Below are positions 30,369 to 39,233 of a stretch of 64,000 nucleotides of DNA, one piece after another. Made by a program: the position numbers and the translations under genes. The DNA comes from Pigmentiphaga aceris (GTDB lineage Bacteria > Pseudomonadota > Gammaproteobacteria > Burkholderiales > Burkholderiaceae_B): positions 1,984,001 through 2,048,000 of the forward strand of contig NZ_CP043046.1 of the NCBI RefSeq assembly GCF_008119665.1, given 5' to 3'. The stretch's first letter is position 1; every line of letters begins with the position of its first letter. The notes beneath the pieces were generated by a model, which made no database searches, was not told where the DNA came from, and worked only from the letters and a program-made list of their open reading frames with translations.

Positions 30369-30549
30369 AGCAAAAAGGCTGGTGTGCTGCACGCGCTGCT
30401 GAAGCCGTGCGCACACAAGCGCAGAACTGAACCGGCATGTTTTGGCATGTCGGCTGTCGTGGGGACATCCGCTGTTCGTAGATCGATGACGTAACGGTGG
30501 TTGAACCCGCCGACCTCATACCAATAAAAATATTCCTGGAGAACCTGAC

Positions 30550-31446
30550 ATGAGCCGTATCGCTTTCATCGGACTGGGCAACATGGGCGCGCCGATGGCG
30601 CAGAACCTGATCAAGGCCGGCCACACGCTGACCGTCTTCGACCTGTCGGCCGCGGCGCTGGCCAAGCTGGCAGAATCCGGTGCCACGGTGGCAAGCAGCG
30701 CCAATGCATCGGTAAAAGACGCCGAGATCGTGATCACCATGCTGCCCGCCAGCAAACACGTTGAGTCGCTGTACCTGGGCGACGACGGCCTGTTGGCCCA
30801 CATTCCCGCCAGTGCGCTGGTGATCGATTCCAGCACCATCGCTGCGCAGTCGGCCATCAAGGTGGCGCAGGCAGCGCAGGCCAAGGGTCTGTCGATGATC
30901 GATGCGCCGGTGTCAGGTGGCACGGGTGGCGCAATTGCGGGCACGCTGACTTTCATCGTGGGCGGCCCGAAGGCTGACTTCGATCGTGCGCAGCCAGTGC
31001 TGGCGGCGATGGGAAAGAATATTTTCCACGCGGGCGATGCGGGCGCGGGGCAGACTGCCAAAATCTGCAACAACATGCTGTTGGGCATTTTGATGGCGGG
31101 CACGGCAGAGGCGATTGCCATGGGCGTGAAGAGCGGGCTGGATCCGGCGGTGTTGTCGGACATCATCAGCAAGAGCTCGGGGCGAAACTGGGCAACGGAG
31201 TTGTACAACCCGTATCCCGGTGTGATGCCGAATGCGCCGGCGTCGAAGGATTATGCGGGTGGGTTTGGGACGGATCTGATGCTGAAGGATCTGGGCTTGG
31301 CGGCGGAAGCTGCGCTGCATACCCGGTCGGCGATTCCGCTGGGTGAGCTGGCTCGCAATCTGTATGCGATGCACAGCGCAGCAGGCTCGGGGCCGCTGGA
31401 TTTCTCCAGCATCATTCAGCCGCTGTTGAAGAAATCCGGTAGCTGA
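30550..31446 (+). CDS. mmsB: 3-hydroxyisobutyrate dehydrogenase
   Basis: It oxidises 3-hydroxyisobutyrate to methylmalonate semialdehyde, the substrate of MmsA. The 298-residue product has the Rossmann motif FIGLGNMGAPMAQNLIKAGH, the substrate motif DAPVSGGTGGA, and catalytic K171 in GQTAKICNNM. TGGAG precedes the ATG. A 181-bp gap separates it from the preceding gene without any clear terminator, so it is probably the last gene of the operon. Confidence 0.95.
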   Translation: MSRIAFIGLGNMGAPMAQNLIKAGHTLTVFDLSAAALAKLAESGATVASSANASVKDAEIVITMLPASKHVESLYLGDDGLLAHIPASALVIDSSTIAAQSAIKVAQAAQAKGLSMIDAPVSGGTGGAIAGTLTFIVGGPKADFDRAQPVLAAMGKNIFHAGDAGAGQTAKICNNMLLGILMAGTAEAIAMGVKSGLDPAVLSDIISKSSGRNWATELYNPYPGVMPNAPASKDYAGGFGTDLMLKDLGLAAEAALHTRSAIPLGELARNLYAMHSAAGSGPLDFSSIIQPLLKKSGS

Positions 31447-31473
31447 TTAAAAAATCTCTGCTGGGTTGAACTG

Positions 31474-31518
31474 CACCCCAAAGGTCGGACATTTTTTCTG
31501 ACGTTTGGGGTGTTTTTT
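31474..31518 (+). terminator. Terminator of the mms operon
   Basis: CACCCCAAA (31474-31482) pairs with TTTGGGGTG (31504-31512), extended by GTCGG/CTGAC inside, and a T6 run follows. It starts 28 bp after the mmsB stop and directly precedes the structured repeat. Confidence 0.85.
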
Positions 31519-31539
31519 ATTGAGTCGGTTGTTGGTGTT

Positions 31540-31990
31540 CTTGAGTTGGTTCTTCTGCCAGTCGCGGGTGGTGGGGCCGGCTCGTCTGCCCCGCTGGACG
31601 TTGGCGTCGGGTCTCCCGCCCTCCACCTTGTCCAGAAGGGCAGCCAATCCGGCCCCACCACCCACGCCTTCAAGGTCGTTTGGTTAAAAGCTGATCCCGC
31701 CTGTGGACGGCTCAGTCTTTCTGGCTGCTTGGTGCTGGACTTGGCTCTCGGCGTTAGTTGGCCACGATTCTTTAACCACCACACGGCAGGCCTTGGGGAC
31801 TGGCTGGCCAGGTCGCCACGAAGCGGTTTCTCCGGCTCACGATTCGGTGGGTGCTTCAGTGGCCTTTTACCGCAGCGCCACGCAAGAAAATTTGCGCATC
31901 TGCTTGGTGGTGGGGTGACACCGAAGCGGGTGGCCGCACGTAAACGGCTTGCGGGAGAAGGGTTGAAGGGCCGGCGGCTTCAAGTCGATG
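31540..31990 (+). repeat. Structured repeat, left copy (downstream of mmsB, sense)
   Basis: This is a ~450-bp non-coding unit that recurs in inverted orientation at about 33540-34090. It begins with TTCTGCCAGTCGCGGGTGG, then a 98-nt hairpin (31566-31663) with a perfect 15-bp outer stem (GGGTGGTGGGGCCGG / CCGGCCCCACCACCC) and inner stems (CTGCCC/GGGCAG, CTGGAC/GTCCAG). Downstream come blocks shared with the other copy, including 33 identical bases at 31908-31940. The open frames inside do not keep the same frame in the two copies, so this is more likely a structured RNA or DNA element than a gene. Confidence 0.75.
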
Positions 31991-32097
31991 TTCAGCTCGC
32001 GGTATGTTTGTGTCTGAACGCATCCGCATCTGCTTTGCAGGCTGGCTGGAATACGACCATACAACATTGAATTGGTCGTTTCGTAATCACCAAATCG

Positions 32098-33472
32098 GGA
32101 CCTATCCGTAATTTCGTGGGCGAGGCATACTCCTAGGATCGATGATCATGGATATGTCGATGAAAAAGAGACTCACCGCTAAAGCTCAGGCAGCGGCCCG
32201 CGGGCCGCTGCCTGAGCTGCCTGAAGGGCTGCTCGATGAATTGGTCAAAGGACCGATGTCACCCGACGCGGTTCAGGACCTGATGCTTGCCTTCAACAAG
32301 GCCATCATCGAGCGAGCGGTGAAGGCCGAGATGAACCTGCATCTGGGTTATAGGCCGGGCGAACCCAGGCCGCCAGATCAGGATAACGAGCGAAACGGCG
32401 GCAGTGACAAGACCTTGCTGACCGAGCGCGGGCCGGTCAAGGTGACGCTGCCACGCGACCGTGACGGCAGCTTCGAACCGATCTTGATACCGAAGCACGA
32501 GCGCCGGTTCCGAGGCTTCGACGAACGGATTATCGCGATGTACGGCCGAGGCATGAGCGTGCGCGAAATCTAAGCGTTTCTGGCCGAGCAATATGGCACG
32601 TCGGTGTCCCCGGACTTCATCAGCTCGGTGACCGACGAGGTCATGGCCGAGGCCGTGGCTTGGCAAAACCGGCCCCTTGAGACGATGTACCCAGTCGTCT
32701 TCTTTGATGCCCTGAGGGTAAAAATCCGCAGCGACGGCTTGGTCAGCAACAAGGCGGTATACCTGGCGCTGGGCGTCCAGGCAGACGGGCAGCGCGATGT
32801 GCTGGGCCTGTGGATCGAGCAAACCGAAGGCGCGAAATTCTGGCTCAAAGTCTTCAACGATCTCAAGACCCGCGGCTGCCGTGACATCCTGATCGCCATC
32901 GTCGATGGCTTGAAAGGACTGACCGAAGCAATAGCGGTGGTCTATCCGGAGACGGTGGTGCAAACCTGCATCGTGCATCTGATCCGCAATAGCCTGAACT
33001 ACGCTAACTGGAAGGACCGCAAGGTCATCGCCACCGCATTACGGCCAATTTACGGTGCCGCGAGCGAGGTTCAGGCCCGCCAGGCCTTGGACGACTTCGC
33101 CGATGGGCCTTGGGGTACGAGGTACCCCACCATCGCCCCGACGTGGCTCAAGGCTTGGGACAACGTCATCCCGTTCTTCGTGTTCCCGCCCGAAATTCGA
33201 CGCGTGATCTACACGACCAACGCCATCGAGAGCCTGAACATGAAGCTGCGCAAAATCATCAAAACGCGAGGCCACTTCCCGTCGGATGAGGCGGCGACCA
33301 AGCTGCTGTGGCTCGCGCTACGAAACGTGCTGGCCAAAGAAATACGCGCCGCCTACGACTGGAAACCGGCCATGGGCCAGTTCGCCATCGTCTTCGGCAA
33401 GCGCTTCACTGGCAAGGACGAGTGAACAACTCACTTCCAACACGCCCTGCCCACAAAAAATCGGACACGTCC
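32098..33472 (+). mobile_element. IS256-family insertion sequence
   Basis: A 1,375-bp element bounded by imperfect terminal inverted repeats, left GGACCTATCCG...TTTCGTGGGC, right (complement) GGACGTGTCCG...TTTTGTGGGC. It is flanked by an 8-bp direct repeat CCAAATCG (32090-32097 and 33473-33480), the expected target duplication length for IS256. It carries one transposase gene, which has a nonsense codon. It was inserted between the tails of the two structured repeats. The intact target duplication shows simple transposition and no later rearrangement. Confidence 0.88.
32142..33425 (+). pseudogene. IS256-type (mutator) transposase interrupted by one in-frame stop
   Basis: The frame would encode 427 residues but has TAA at codon 144 (32571-32573), after RGMSVREI. 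The frame stays open on both sides and resumes with AFLAEQYGTSVSPDFISSVTDEV, so a single CAA to TAA change explains it. The DDE residues are visible in VVFFDAL, IAIVDGLKG and TTNAIESLNMKLR, all after the stop. The product is therefore probably inactive unless the stop is read through. Four in-frame ATGs cluster at 32142-32163; the first is given. Confidence 0.9.
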
Positions 33473-33539
33473 CCAAATCGGCGAAGCAGAGCAAGTTGGC
33501 TACGCTTGGGAAGCTGTTTAACCAAACTCAATCTTGCAG

Positions 33540-34090
33540 CGACCATCGGTGCAAAGCCCATTCTCCGCATGCAATTGTCATGCGCTCACCGCGTCGGTGT
33601 CATCGCACCCCTGAAAGGCCGTTAGATCAAACCTGATCCAGCCAGCGGCCGTCGGCGCACCGCCCATTCTCCCGCATGCTGATGCCGTGCGGCCACCCGC
33701 TTCGGTGTCACCCCACCATCAAGCAGGCGCGCAATTTTCTTGAGTGGCGCTGCCCTGAAAGGCCTCTAAAGAACGGCCCGATACGTGAGCCGCTGACTTG
33801 CTTCGTGGCGACCTGACCAGCCAATTCCCCGACTCCAGCCGGGCGACAGTCAAAGACTACGAACGCCAATAAGGGGGGAGACGTGACCAGCACCCGAGCA
33901 GCCAGAAAAATCGCAGTCGTCCACAAGCGGGATCAGCTTCTAATCAAGCCGTTTTGAAGGCGTGGGTGGCGGGGGCGTGGCGAATGCCCTTCTGGACGAC
34001 GTGGAGGGCGGGAGCCCCGACGCGTAAGTCCAGCGGGGCAGGCGACGCGCCCCCGCCACCCGCGACTGGCAAAAGAACACACACACACAA
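33540..34090 (-). repeat. Structured repeat, right copy (downstream of the BCCT gene, sense to it)
   Basis: This is the inverted partner of the left copy. On the minus strand it begins with TTTTGCCAGTCGCGGGTGG and a 98-nt hairpin (34061-33964), the same length as in the left copy, with a perfect 14-bp stem GGGTGGCGGGGGCG / CGCCCCCGCCACCC. Relative to the left copy the stem has two compensated changes (T-A to C-G and C-G to G-C). A 33-base block (33718-33686) is identical to 31908-31940. Its tail contains two degenerate tandem units (33555-33624 and 33662-33768). No gene is seen between 33473 and 34115. Confidence 0.75.
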
Positions 34091-34115
34091 ACACGCACAG
34101 AACCAAAAAAACCAA

Positions 34116-36155
34116 TCAAGTATGCCCAGGAGCAGCACTAAGCAACTGCGTCCGAGGATCATTCATCAACGCCAAATACCGCTCATACTGCTTGAGCACA
34201 TCATTGATAACCTCTTGATGATTCAGATACTGAACATCGTATCCAAGCCGCCCATCCTCGAAAAACGTCATCGGCACATAATCGTAAGGAGCCGACTGCT
34301 CATTCGTATCCGTGTCCCGCAACACATACGCCGGCACCCGAGTTTGCACACTCTTCACGCCATACACAAAGTCCCGCAAACCCTCACGCGGCACCTTCAA
34401 CGACACATTGCCATCCTCACCAAGGTCGACATGAACCTCGACCTCGCGCGCTCGCAATGCTGCCGCCACCTCATCCAAGGCCGGACGCACATGCTCCGCA
34501 ATGAAACGCTTCACCTGCGCCTCCGACGGACGATGCAGAATCAACTCCAGACGACGCTTCCAGTGTTGCCCCGTCCAGAACGTCGTCGCCGGTGCCAGCG
34601 TGCGCGAATAATGCGTGCGGTCGGCCACCAGCCCGCGCCATAGTCCGGCGCACAAGGCCAACATCACAATCGCAAAGGGCAGGGCGCTGATGATGGTCAT
34701 TGCACGCAAGGCATCCAGACCACCCGTCAGCAACAGCAACGACGTCGTCAACGCCACCAGCACCGCCCAGAACAGACGCTGCCAGATGGGCGAATCATTG
34801 CGACCCCCCGAGGCAATCGCATCCATCACAAAGGTGCCCGAATCCGCCGACGTGACAAAGAACACGCCCACCAGCAGCAGCGCCAGACCAGTCGTCCAGG
34901 TTGCCAGCGGCATGTAGTTCAGGAACACGAACAGCAGCGAATCCACATTGCCGGCGGCTGCGCTCAACGCCCCGGCAGCGGCGTTGGTGTCAAACCAGAT
35001 TGCCGCGTTGCCGAACACCGTCATCCACACGAAGTTGAACAGGCTAGGCACCAGCAACACGCCGACGATGAACTCGCGGATGGTACGGCCGCGCGAGATG
35101 CGTGCGATGAACATGCCCACGAACGGCGACCAGGAAATCCACCATGCCCAGTAGAGCAGCGTCCAGTCCTCGAACCACTTGGGGTCGTTGGTGGGTTCGT
35201 AGGTGTGAGTCAGGAAGGTCAGGCGCACCAGCTGCGACAGGTAATTGCCCAGGTTGTCGCCGAAGCTTTGCAGCAGAACCAGGGTGGGGCCGACAGACGC
35301 AACGAACAGCATCAGCAAGATGGCAAGCGCCAGGTTCAGCTCGCTCAAGCGGCGCAGACCCTTGCCCAGGCCAGAGGCCGCCGAGGCACCGGCAATGGCA
35401 GTGACAACAACGATCAGGCCAATGCGGAAACTGGATGTGGTGGTGTCCCAACCGAAGATGTCATGCAGACCGGCGCTGATCTGCAATACGCCGTAGCCCA
35501 GCGTGGTGGTCAGGCCGAACAGCGTGCCGCACAGCGCAAAAGTATCTACGGTGTGGCCGATGGGACCATCGATACGTTCACGCAGCAGGGGGTACAGGCC
35601 GGAACGGATTGTCAGCGGCAGGTTGTAGCGAAAGCCGAAATAGGCCAATACCAAGCCGACCAGCGCGTAAATCGCCCAGGCGTGAATGCCCCAGTGGAAG
35701 AAGGTGTAGGTCAGCGAGGTTTGGGCAGCTTCGCGTGTGACACCCAGGCCAACAGGTGGGGAAATGAAGTGCTGCATCGGCTCGCCAACGCCGAAGTACA
35801 TCAGGCCGATGCCCATGCCGGCTGCAAACAGCATCGACAGCCAGGTGGCAAAGCCGAACTCGGGCCGGGCATCGTCGGGGCCAAGGCGAATGTTGCCGTA
35901 GCCGCTGCAGGCAATGCCGATCAGCACCAGCACGAATATCCCGACTGACAATGTATAGAACCAGCCGAAATGGACGCCGACCCAGGTCTGGGCAAGGCTG
36001 AAGGCCCGCGACGTGGCTTCCGGCATCATGGTGCAGACGGCCAGCAGCAGCACGACTACCGTGAGGCTGGGAATGAATACGGGCATGCGCAGTGTGCTGC
36101 GTGCAGCACGGGGCGGCACATCCGGGCTTGCGGTTGTGGAATCTTCAGTAGTCAT
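34116..36155 (-). CDS. BCCT family choline/betaine transporter (BetT-like)
   Basis: A 679-residue transporter with twelve transmembrane segments (about 25-520) and a cytoplasmic C-terminal tail of about 150 residues, as in osmoregulated BetT. Family signatures are present: MGIGLMYFGVGEPMQHF, FHWGIHAWAIYALVGL, and WTLLYWAWWISWSPFVGMFIARISRGRTIREF. It should import choline, glycine betaine or carnitine with an ion gradient. The tail ends ALMNDPRTQLLSAAPGHT. It is transcribed alone, and its 3' end runs into the right structured repeat. Confidence 0.92.
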   Translation of the reverse strand: MTTEDSTTASPDVPPRAARSTLRMPVFIPSLTVVVLLLAVCTMMPEATSRAFSLAQTWVGVHFGWFYTLSVGIFVLVLIGIACSGYGNIRLGPDDARPEFGFATWLSMLFAAGMGIGLMYFGVGEPMQHFISPPVGLGVTREAAQTSLTYTFFHWGIHAWAIYALVGLVLAYFGFRYNLPLTIRSGLYPLLRERIDGPIGHTVDTFALCGTLFGLTTTLGYGVLQISAGLHDIFGWDTTTSSFRIGLIVVVTAIAGASAASGLGKGLRRLSELNLALAILLMLFVASVGPTLVLLQSFGDNLGNYLSQLVRLTFLTHTYEPTNDPKWFEDWTLLYWAWWISWSPFVGMFIARISRGRTIREFIVGVLLVPSLFNFVWMTVFGNAAIWFDTNAAAGALSAAAGNVDSLLFVFLNYMPLATWTTGLALLLVGVFFVTSADSGTFVMDAIASGGRNDSPIWQRLFWAVLVALTTSLLLLTGGLDALRAMTIISALPFAIVMLALCAGLWRGLVADRTHYSRTLAPATTFWTGQHWKRRLELILHRPSEAQVKRFIAEHVRPALDEVAAALRAREVEVHVDLGEDGNVSLKVPREGLRDFVYGVKSVQTRVPAYVLRDTDTNEQSAPYDYVPMTFFEDGRLGYDVQYLNHQEVINDVLKQYERYLALMNDPRTQLLSAAPGHT

Positions 36156-36386
36156 TCGTATTGGGGCGGGTGGAATCAGGCCCGCCCAGCAGCAATTTTT
36201 GTGCCTGACGTGACCGGGCAGTAGCTTTTTTGTCGATCGCGCTTTTTTCTCCTGGGTATCACGGCGAGCAGTCGTCGCCGGGCAGCCACGCAGCCCGATC
36301 CAGCGCCAGATGTTTAATGCCCGTTTATTGGCATTGGCAGCGGCCTTGTGAAAAAATAGGGGTCGTCCGGCGGCTCTGCCGGGCCC

Positions 36387-36433
36387 GCGACGGGACGACC
36401 CGCCGTGCGATCACTTGTTCGGGGACGACCCCA
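36387..36433 (+). ncRNA. Guanidine-II riboswitch (mini-ykkC)
   Basis: Two small hairpins with identical ACGA tetraloops stand in tandem: CGGG-ACGA-CCCG (36391-36402, extended by outer pairs) and GGGG-ACGA-CCCC (36421-36432), with an 18-nt linker. This is the mini-ykkC architecture, in which the two ACGR loops kiss and bind guanidinium. The second hairpin ends 5 nt before the GGAGGG ribosome-binding site of a Gdx/SugE gene, the classic target. The ribosome-binding region GGGTCGT (36441-36447) is exactly complementary to ACGACCC within each hairpin, suggesting translational control by sequestration. Confidence 0.88.
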
Positions 36434-36447
36434 TTCTGGAGGGTCGT

Positions 36448-36762
36448 ATGGCCTGGATTGTTCTGTTGTTCGCTGGTCTGGCCGAAGTGGTCTGGGCCGT
36501 CAGTCTCAAGCACACCGATGGGTTCACCCGTTTCTGGCCATCCGCGATCACCGTGGTGTTCATGGTCATCAGCGTGGTGCTGCTTGCCTATGCCATGAAG
36601 TCCTTGCCGCTGGGTACTGCCTATGCCATCTGGACCGGCATCGGTGCGGTGGGTGCGTTTGTGGTTGGCATCGTCATGCTGGGCGAGGTCGCCAGCGTGG
36701 CGCGGATTGCCAGTGTGGCGCTGATCGTGGCGGGGCTGATCGGGTTGAAGTTGTCCACCTGA
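36448..36762 (+). CDS. gdx: Guanidinium exporter (SMR family, Gdx/SugE)
   Basis: A 104-residue small multidrug resistance protein with four transmembrane helices. Glu13 ([12 protein letters not shown]) is the proton/substrate carboxylate, and [12 protein letters not shown] is the Gdx-type segment. The ATG at 36448 follows GGAGGG by 4-5 bp. The upstream guanidine-II riboswitch indicates the substrate is guanidinium and that expression rises with it. Known in databases as SugE, a name that predates the guanidine finding. Confidence 0.93.
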   Translation: MAWIVLLFAGLAEVVWAVSLKHTDGFTRFWPSAITVVFMVISVVLLAYAMKSLPLGTAYAIWTGIGAVGAFVVGIVMLGEVASVARIASVALIVAGLIGLKLST

Positions 36763-36909
36763 GCCAGTTGAAAGCGGGCCAGCTGGTCTGAACTGGCTGG
36801 TCTGAGCTGCCTGATCCCGGCCAGACCTGGAGCAAACACCCCGCACAACACGCTCTTGCGCACGGGCGTCCGTGGCACCATCTAGGTCCTTTATCGACAC
36901 GGAGTTGTC

Positions 36910-38724
36910 ATGGCAGATGCTGGTCCCCGTGCGCCCACGGTGTCGCTGTTCGCGTTGGTGCCGTTCCTGCGCCCCTATCGCAAACGCGGCATGCTGGCTT
37001 TTCTGGCGCTGGTGGTAGCTGCCGTCTCGACACTGTTGTTGCCGGTTGCCTTCGGTCGCTTGATCGATCACGGTTTTGCAGCCGGCAATCGCGATCACAT
37101 CGACACATACTTCCTGGCCTTGTTCGTGGTGTCGGTGGTACTGGCCGCAGCTACCGCCGGGCGCTTCTACCTGGTGTCGTGGCTGGGTGAGCGCGTCACG
37201 GCCGATCTGCGGCAGGCGGTCTACGAACACACCGTGCGCATGAGCCCGGCTTTCTTCGAGACGACCCGTACTGGCGAGGTGCTGTCGCGTCTGACTACCG
37301 ATACCACATTGATCCAGACGGTGGTGGGTACCAGCTTGTCGCTGGGTCTTCGCAACCTGTTGCTGCTGGTGGGTGGTCTGGTCATGCTGACCATTACCAG
37401 CCCGACCCTGACTGCCTACATTCTTGGCACCCTGGTAGTGGTGATCGCACCGATCATCTTCTTCGGCCGCAAGGTGCGTGCGTTGTCGGTTGCCAGCCAG
37501 GGCAGGGTGGCTGATGCCAGCGCACTGGCCGGCGAGGTGCTCAATGCCACGCCAACGGTGCAGTCGTATGTGCAGGAAACCTACGAGACCAAGCGTTTCG
37601 GTGCGGCGGTTGAGGCTGCGTTTTCTACCGCACTGGCCCGGATTCGCGCGCGTTCTGCGCTGACCGCCGTGGTCATCGTGCTTGTCTTCGCTGCCATCGT
37701 CTTTGTGCTGTGGCTGGGTGCCAAGGCGGTATTGGCAGGTTCCATGACACCAGGCGAGCTGTCGCAGTTCATCTTGTACGCGGTGGTCACGGCGGGTGCC
37801 GTGGGGGCCGTGTCGGAAGTGTGGGGCGATCTGCAACGTGCGGCGGGTGCGACCGAGCGTCTGTTGCAGTTGCTGGCGTCCACATCGCCCGTGGTCGATA
37901 CCACGCAGCCGGTGCCGATGGGTACGGCGGGTGACGGGATTCATTTTGAGAACCTCGACTTCAATTACCCTTCGCGCCCGGATCATCCGACCTTGCGTGG
38001 CTTGTCTCTGCACATCGCACCGGGCGAACATGTGGCGCTGGTCGGCCCCTCGGGTGCCGGCAAGACCACCTTGTTCCAGCTGCTGCTGCGTTTCTACGAT
38101 CCGCAGCAGGGTCACATCACGCTCAATGGCGTGAAAATTTCCGCACTCAGCCTGGCCGATCTGCGCAGCCACATCGGCGTGGTGTTGCAGGAAACCGTGA
38201 TCTTTTCGGGCAGCGTAGCCGACAACATCCGTTATGGTCGCCCGGACGCAACTGACGCAGAAGTGCGCCGCGCTTCCGAGATGGCTGCTGCCGTCGAGTT
38301 CATCGATGCCTTGCCCGAGGGTTTCAATACCTATCTGGGTGAGCGTGGCGTGCGCTTGTCTGGCGGCCAGCGCCAACGTATTGCCATCGCCCGGGCGATC
38401 TTGAAGAACCCGCCCGTGCTGTTGCTGGACGAGGCCACCAGCGCACTGGACGCGGCCAGTGAACGGCTGGTGCAGCAGGCCTTGGACAACGCTTCCCAAG
38501 ACCGCACGACGCTGGTGATTGCGCATCGCCTGGCCACTGTGCAGCAGGCAGATCGTATTGTCGTGGTGGACCAAGGGCGCATCGTGGCGCAGGGGCGGCA
38601 CGAGGAATTGTTGATCAGCTCGCCACTGTATGCGCGTCTGGCGCGGCTGCAATTTGCAGATCGCGCGCCGGGCGCAGATGAAGATGTGGTGGACGCCTCT
38701 GTGTTCGCCACCCCGGAGAATTGA
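36910..38724 (+). CDS. ABC exporter, fused permease-ATPase (MsbA/LmrA-like half transporter)
   Basis: A 604-residue half transporter: six transmembrane helices in about 25-320, then the ATPase with Walker A GPSGAGKTT, signature LSGGQRQR, Walker B VLLLDEATSALD and the switch histidine in IAHRLAT. It should act as a dimer exporting lipids or drugs. The substrate cannot be read from sequence. arfB begins 2 bp after its stop, so the two are co-transcribed. Confidence 0.9.
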   Translation: MADAGPRAPTVSLFALVPFLRPYRKRGMLAFLALVVAAVSTLLLPVAFGRLIDHGFAAGNRDHIDTYFLALFVVSVVLAAATAGRFYLVSWLGERVTADLRQAVYEHTVRMSPAFFETTRTGEVLSRLTTDTTLIQTVVGTSLSLGLRNLLLLVGGLVMLTITSPTLTAYILGTLVVVIAPIIFFGRKVRALSVASQGRVADASALAGEVLNATPTVQSYVQETYETKRFGAAVEAAFSTALARIRARSALTAVVIVLVFAAIVFVLWLGAKAVLAGSMTPGELSQFILYAVVTAGAVGAVSEVWGDLQRAAGATERLLQLLASTSPVVDTTQPVPMGTAGDGIHFENLDFNYPSRPDHPTLRGLSLHIAPGEHVALVGPSGAGKTTLFQLLLRFYDPQQGHITLNGVKISALSLADLRSHIGVVLQETVIFSGSVADNIRYGRPDATDAEVRRASEMAAAVEFIDALPEGFNTYLGERGVRLSGGQRQRIAIARAILKNPPVLLLDEATSALDAASERLVQQALDNASQDRTTLVIAHRLATVQQADRIVVVDQGRIVAQGRHEELLISSPLYARLARLQFADRAPGADEDVVDASVFATPEN

Positions 38725-38726
38725 AC

Positions 38727-39149
38727 ATGGCGCAACTATTGTTATTGCGCGGTGGGATTTTGATCGACGACAGCGAGGTCGACGTGTCGGCTGTACGCGC
38801 GCAAGGTGCGGGCGGGCAGAACGTCAACAAGGTCTCGTCGGCCGTGCATCTGCGCTTCGACGTGGCCAAATCGTCCTTGCCGGAAATGTGGAAGCGCGCA
38901 CTGCTGGCTACGCCCGACCATCGCATCACCAAGGACGGTGTGGTGGTCATCAAGGCGCAAGTGCATCGCAGCCAGGAGCTGAACCGGGCTGACGCCGTGG
39001 CCCGGCTGGGCGCGTTCATCGAGCAACGCACCACACCGCAACGCCGTCGCATTGCCACGCGGCCTACGCTTGGGTCCAAAAAACGTCGGCTGGAAGGCAA
39101 GGTGCAGCGTGGCGAGGTGAAGAAGCTGCGCGGCAAGGTCGAGGAGTAA
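38727..39149 (+). CDS. arfB: Peptidyl-tRNA hydrolase ArfB (ribosome rescue)
   Basis: A 140-residue class I release factor-like protein that rescues ribosomes stalled on mRNAs without a stop codon. The GGQ motif lies at 29-31 (RAQGAGGQNVNK). The basic C-terminal tail (GSKKRRLEGKVQRGEVKKLRGK) is the part that enters the empty mRNA channel. The ATG at 38727 gives the family-like start. It shares a message with the upstream ABC exporter. Confidence 0.93.
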   Translation: MAQLLLLRGGILIDDSEVDVSAVRAQGAGGQNVNKVSSAVHLRFDVAKSSLPEMWKRALLATPDHRITKDGVVVIKAQVHRSQELNRADAVARLGAFIEQRTTPQRRRIATRPTLGSKKRRLEGKVQRGEVKKLRGKVEE

Positions 39150-39233
39150 GGCTGGGCTCGTCTAGGCGGTTCTGGTACTTGTTCTACATTGGCAGTTCTG
39201 CATGCCTGTTCTGGCATCTTCTCAGGAGATCCG

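Noticed and set aside
31510..32070. A 186-codon frame in the left structured repeat (and 71-72 codon frames in both repeats)
   Set aside because: The two copies align well in DNA, but the frames shift relative to each other, so a protein is not conserved. The hairpin covariation favours a non-coding element.
31566..34061. Integron attC sites or ordinary REP/BIME elements as an explanation of the hairpins
   Set aside because: No integrase gene, no cassette arrangement and no GTTRRRY core at the stem ends were seen, and the repeated unit (~450 bp or more) is far longer than a REP unit. A CRISPR array was also excluded because there are no regular short repeats with spacers.
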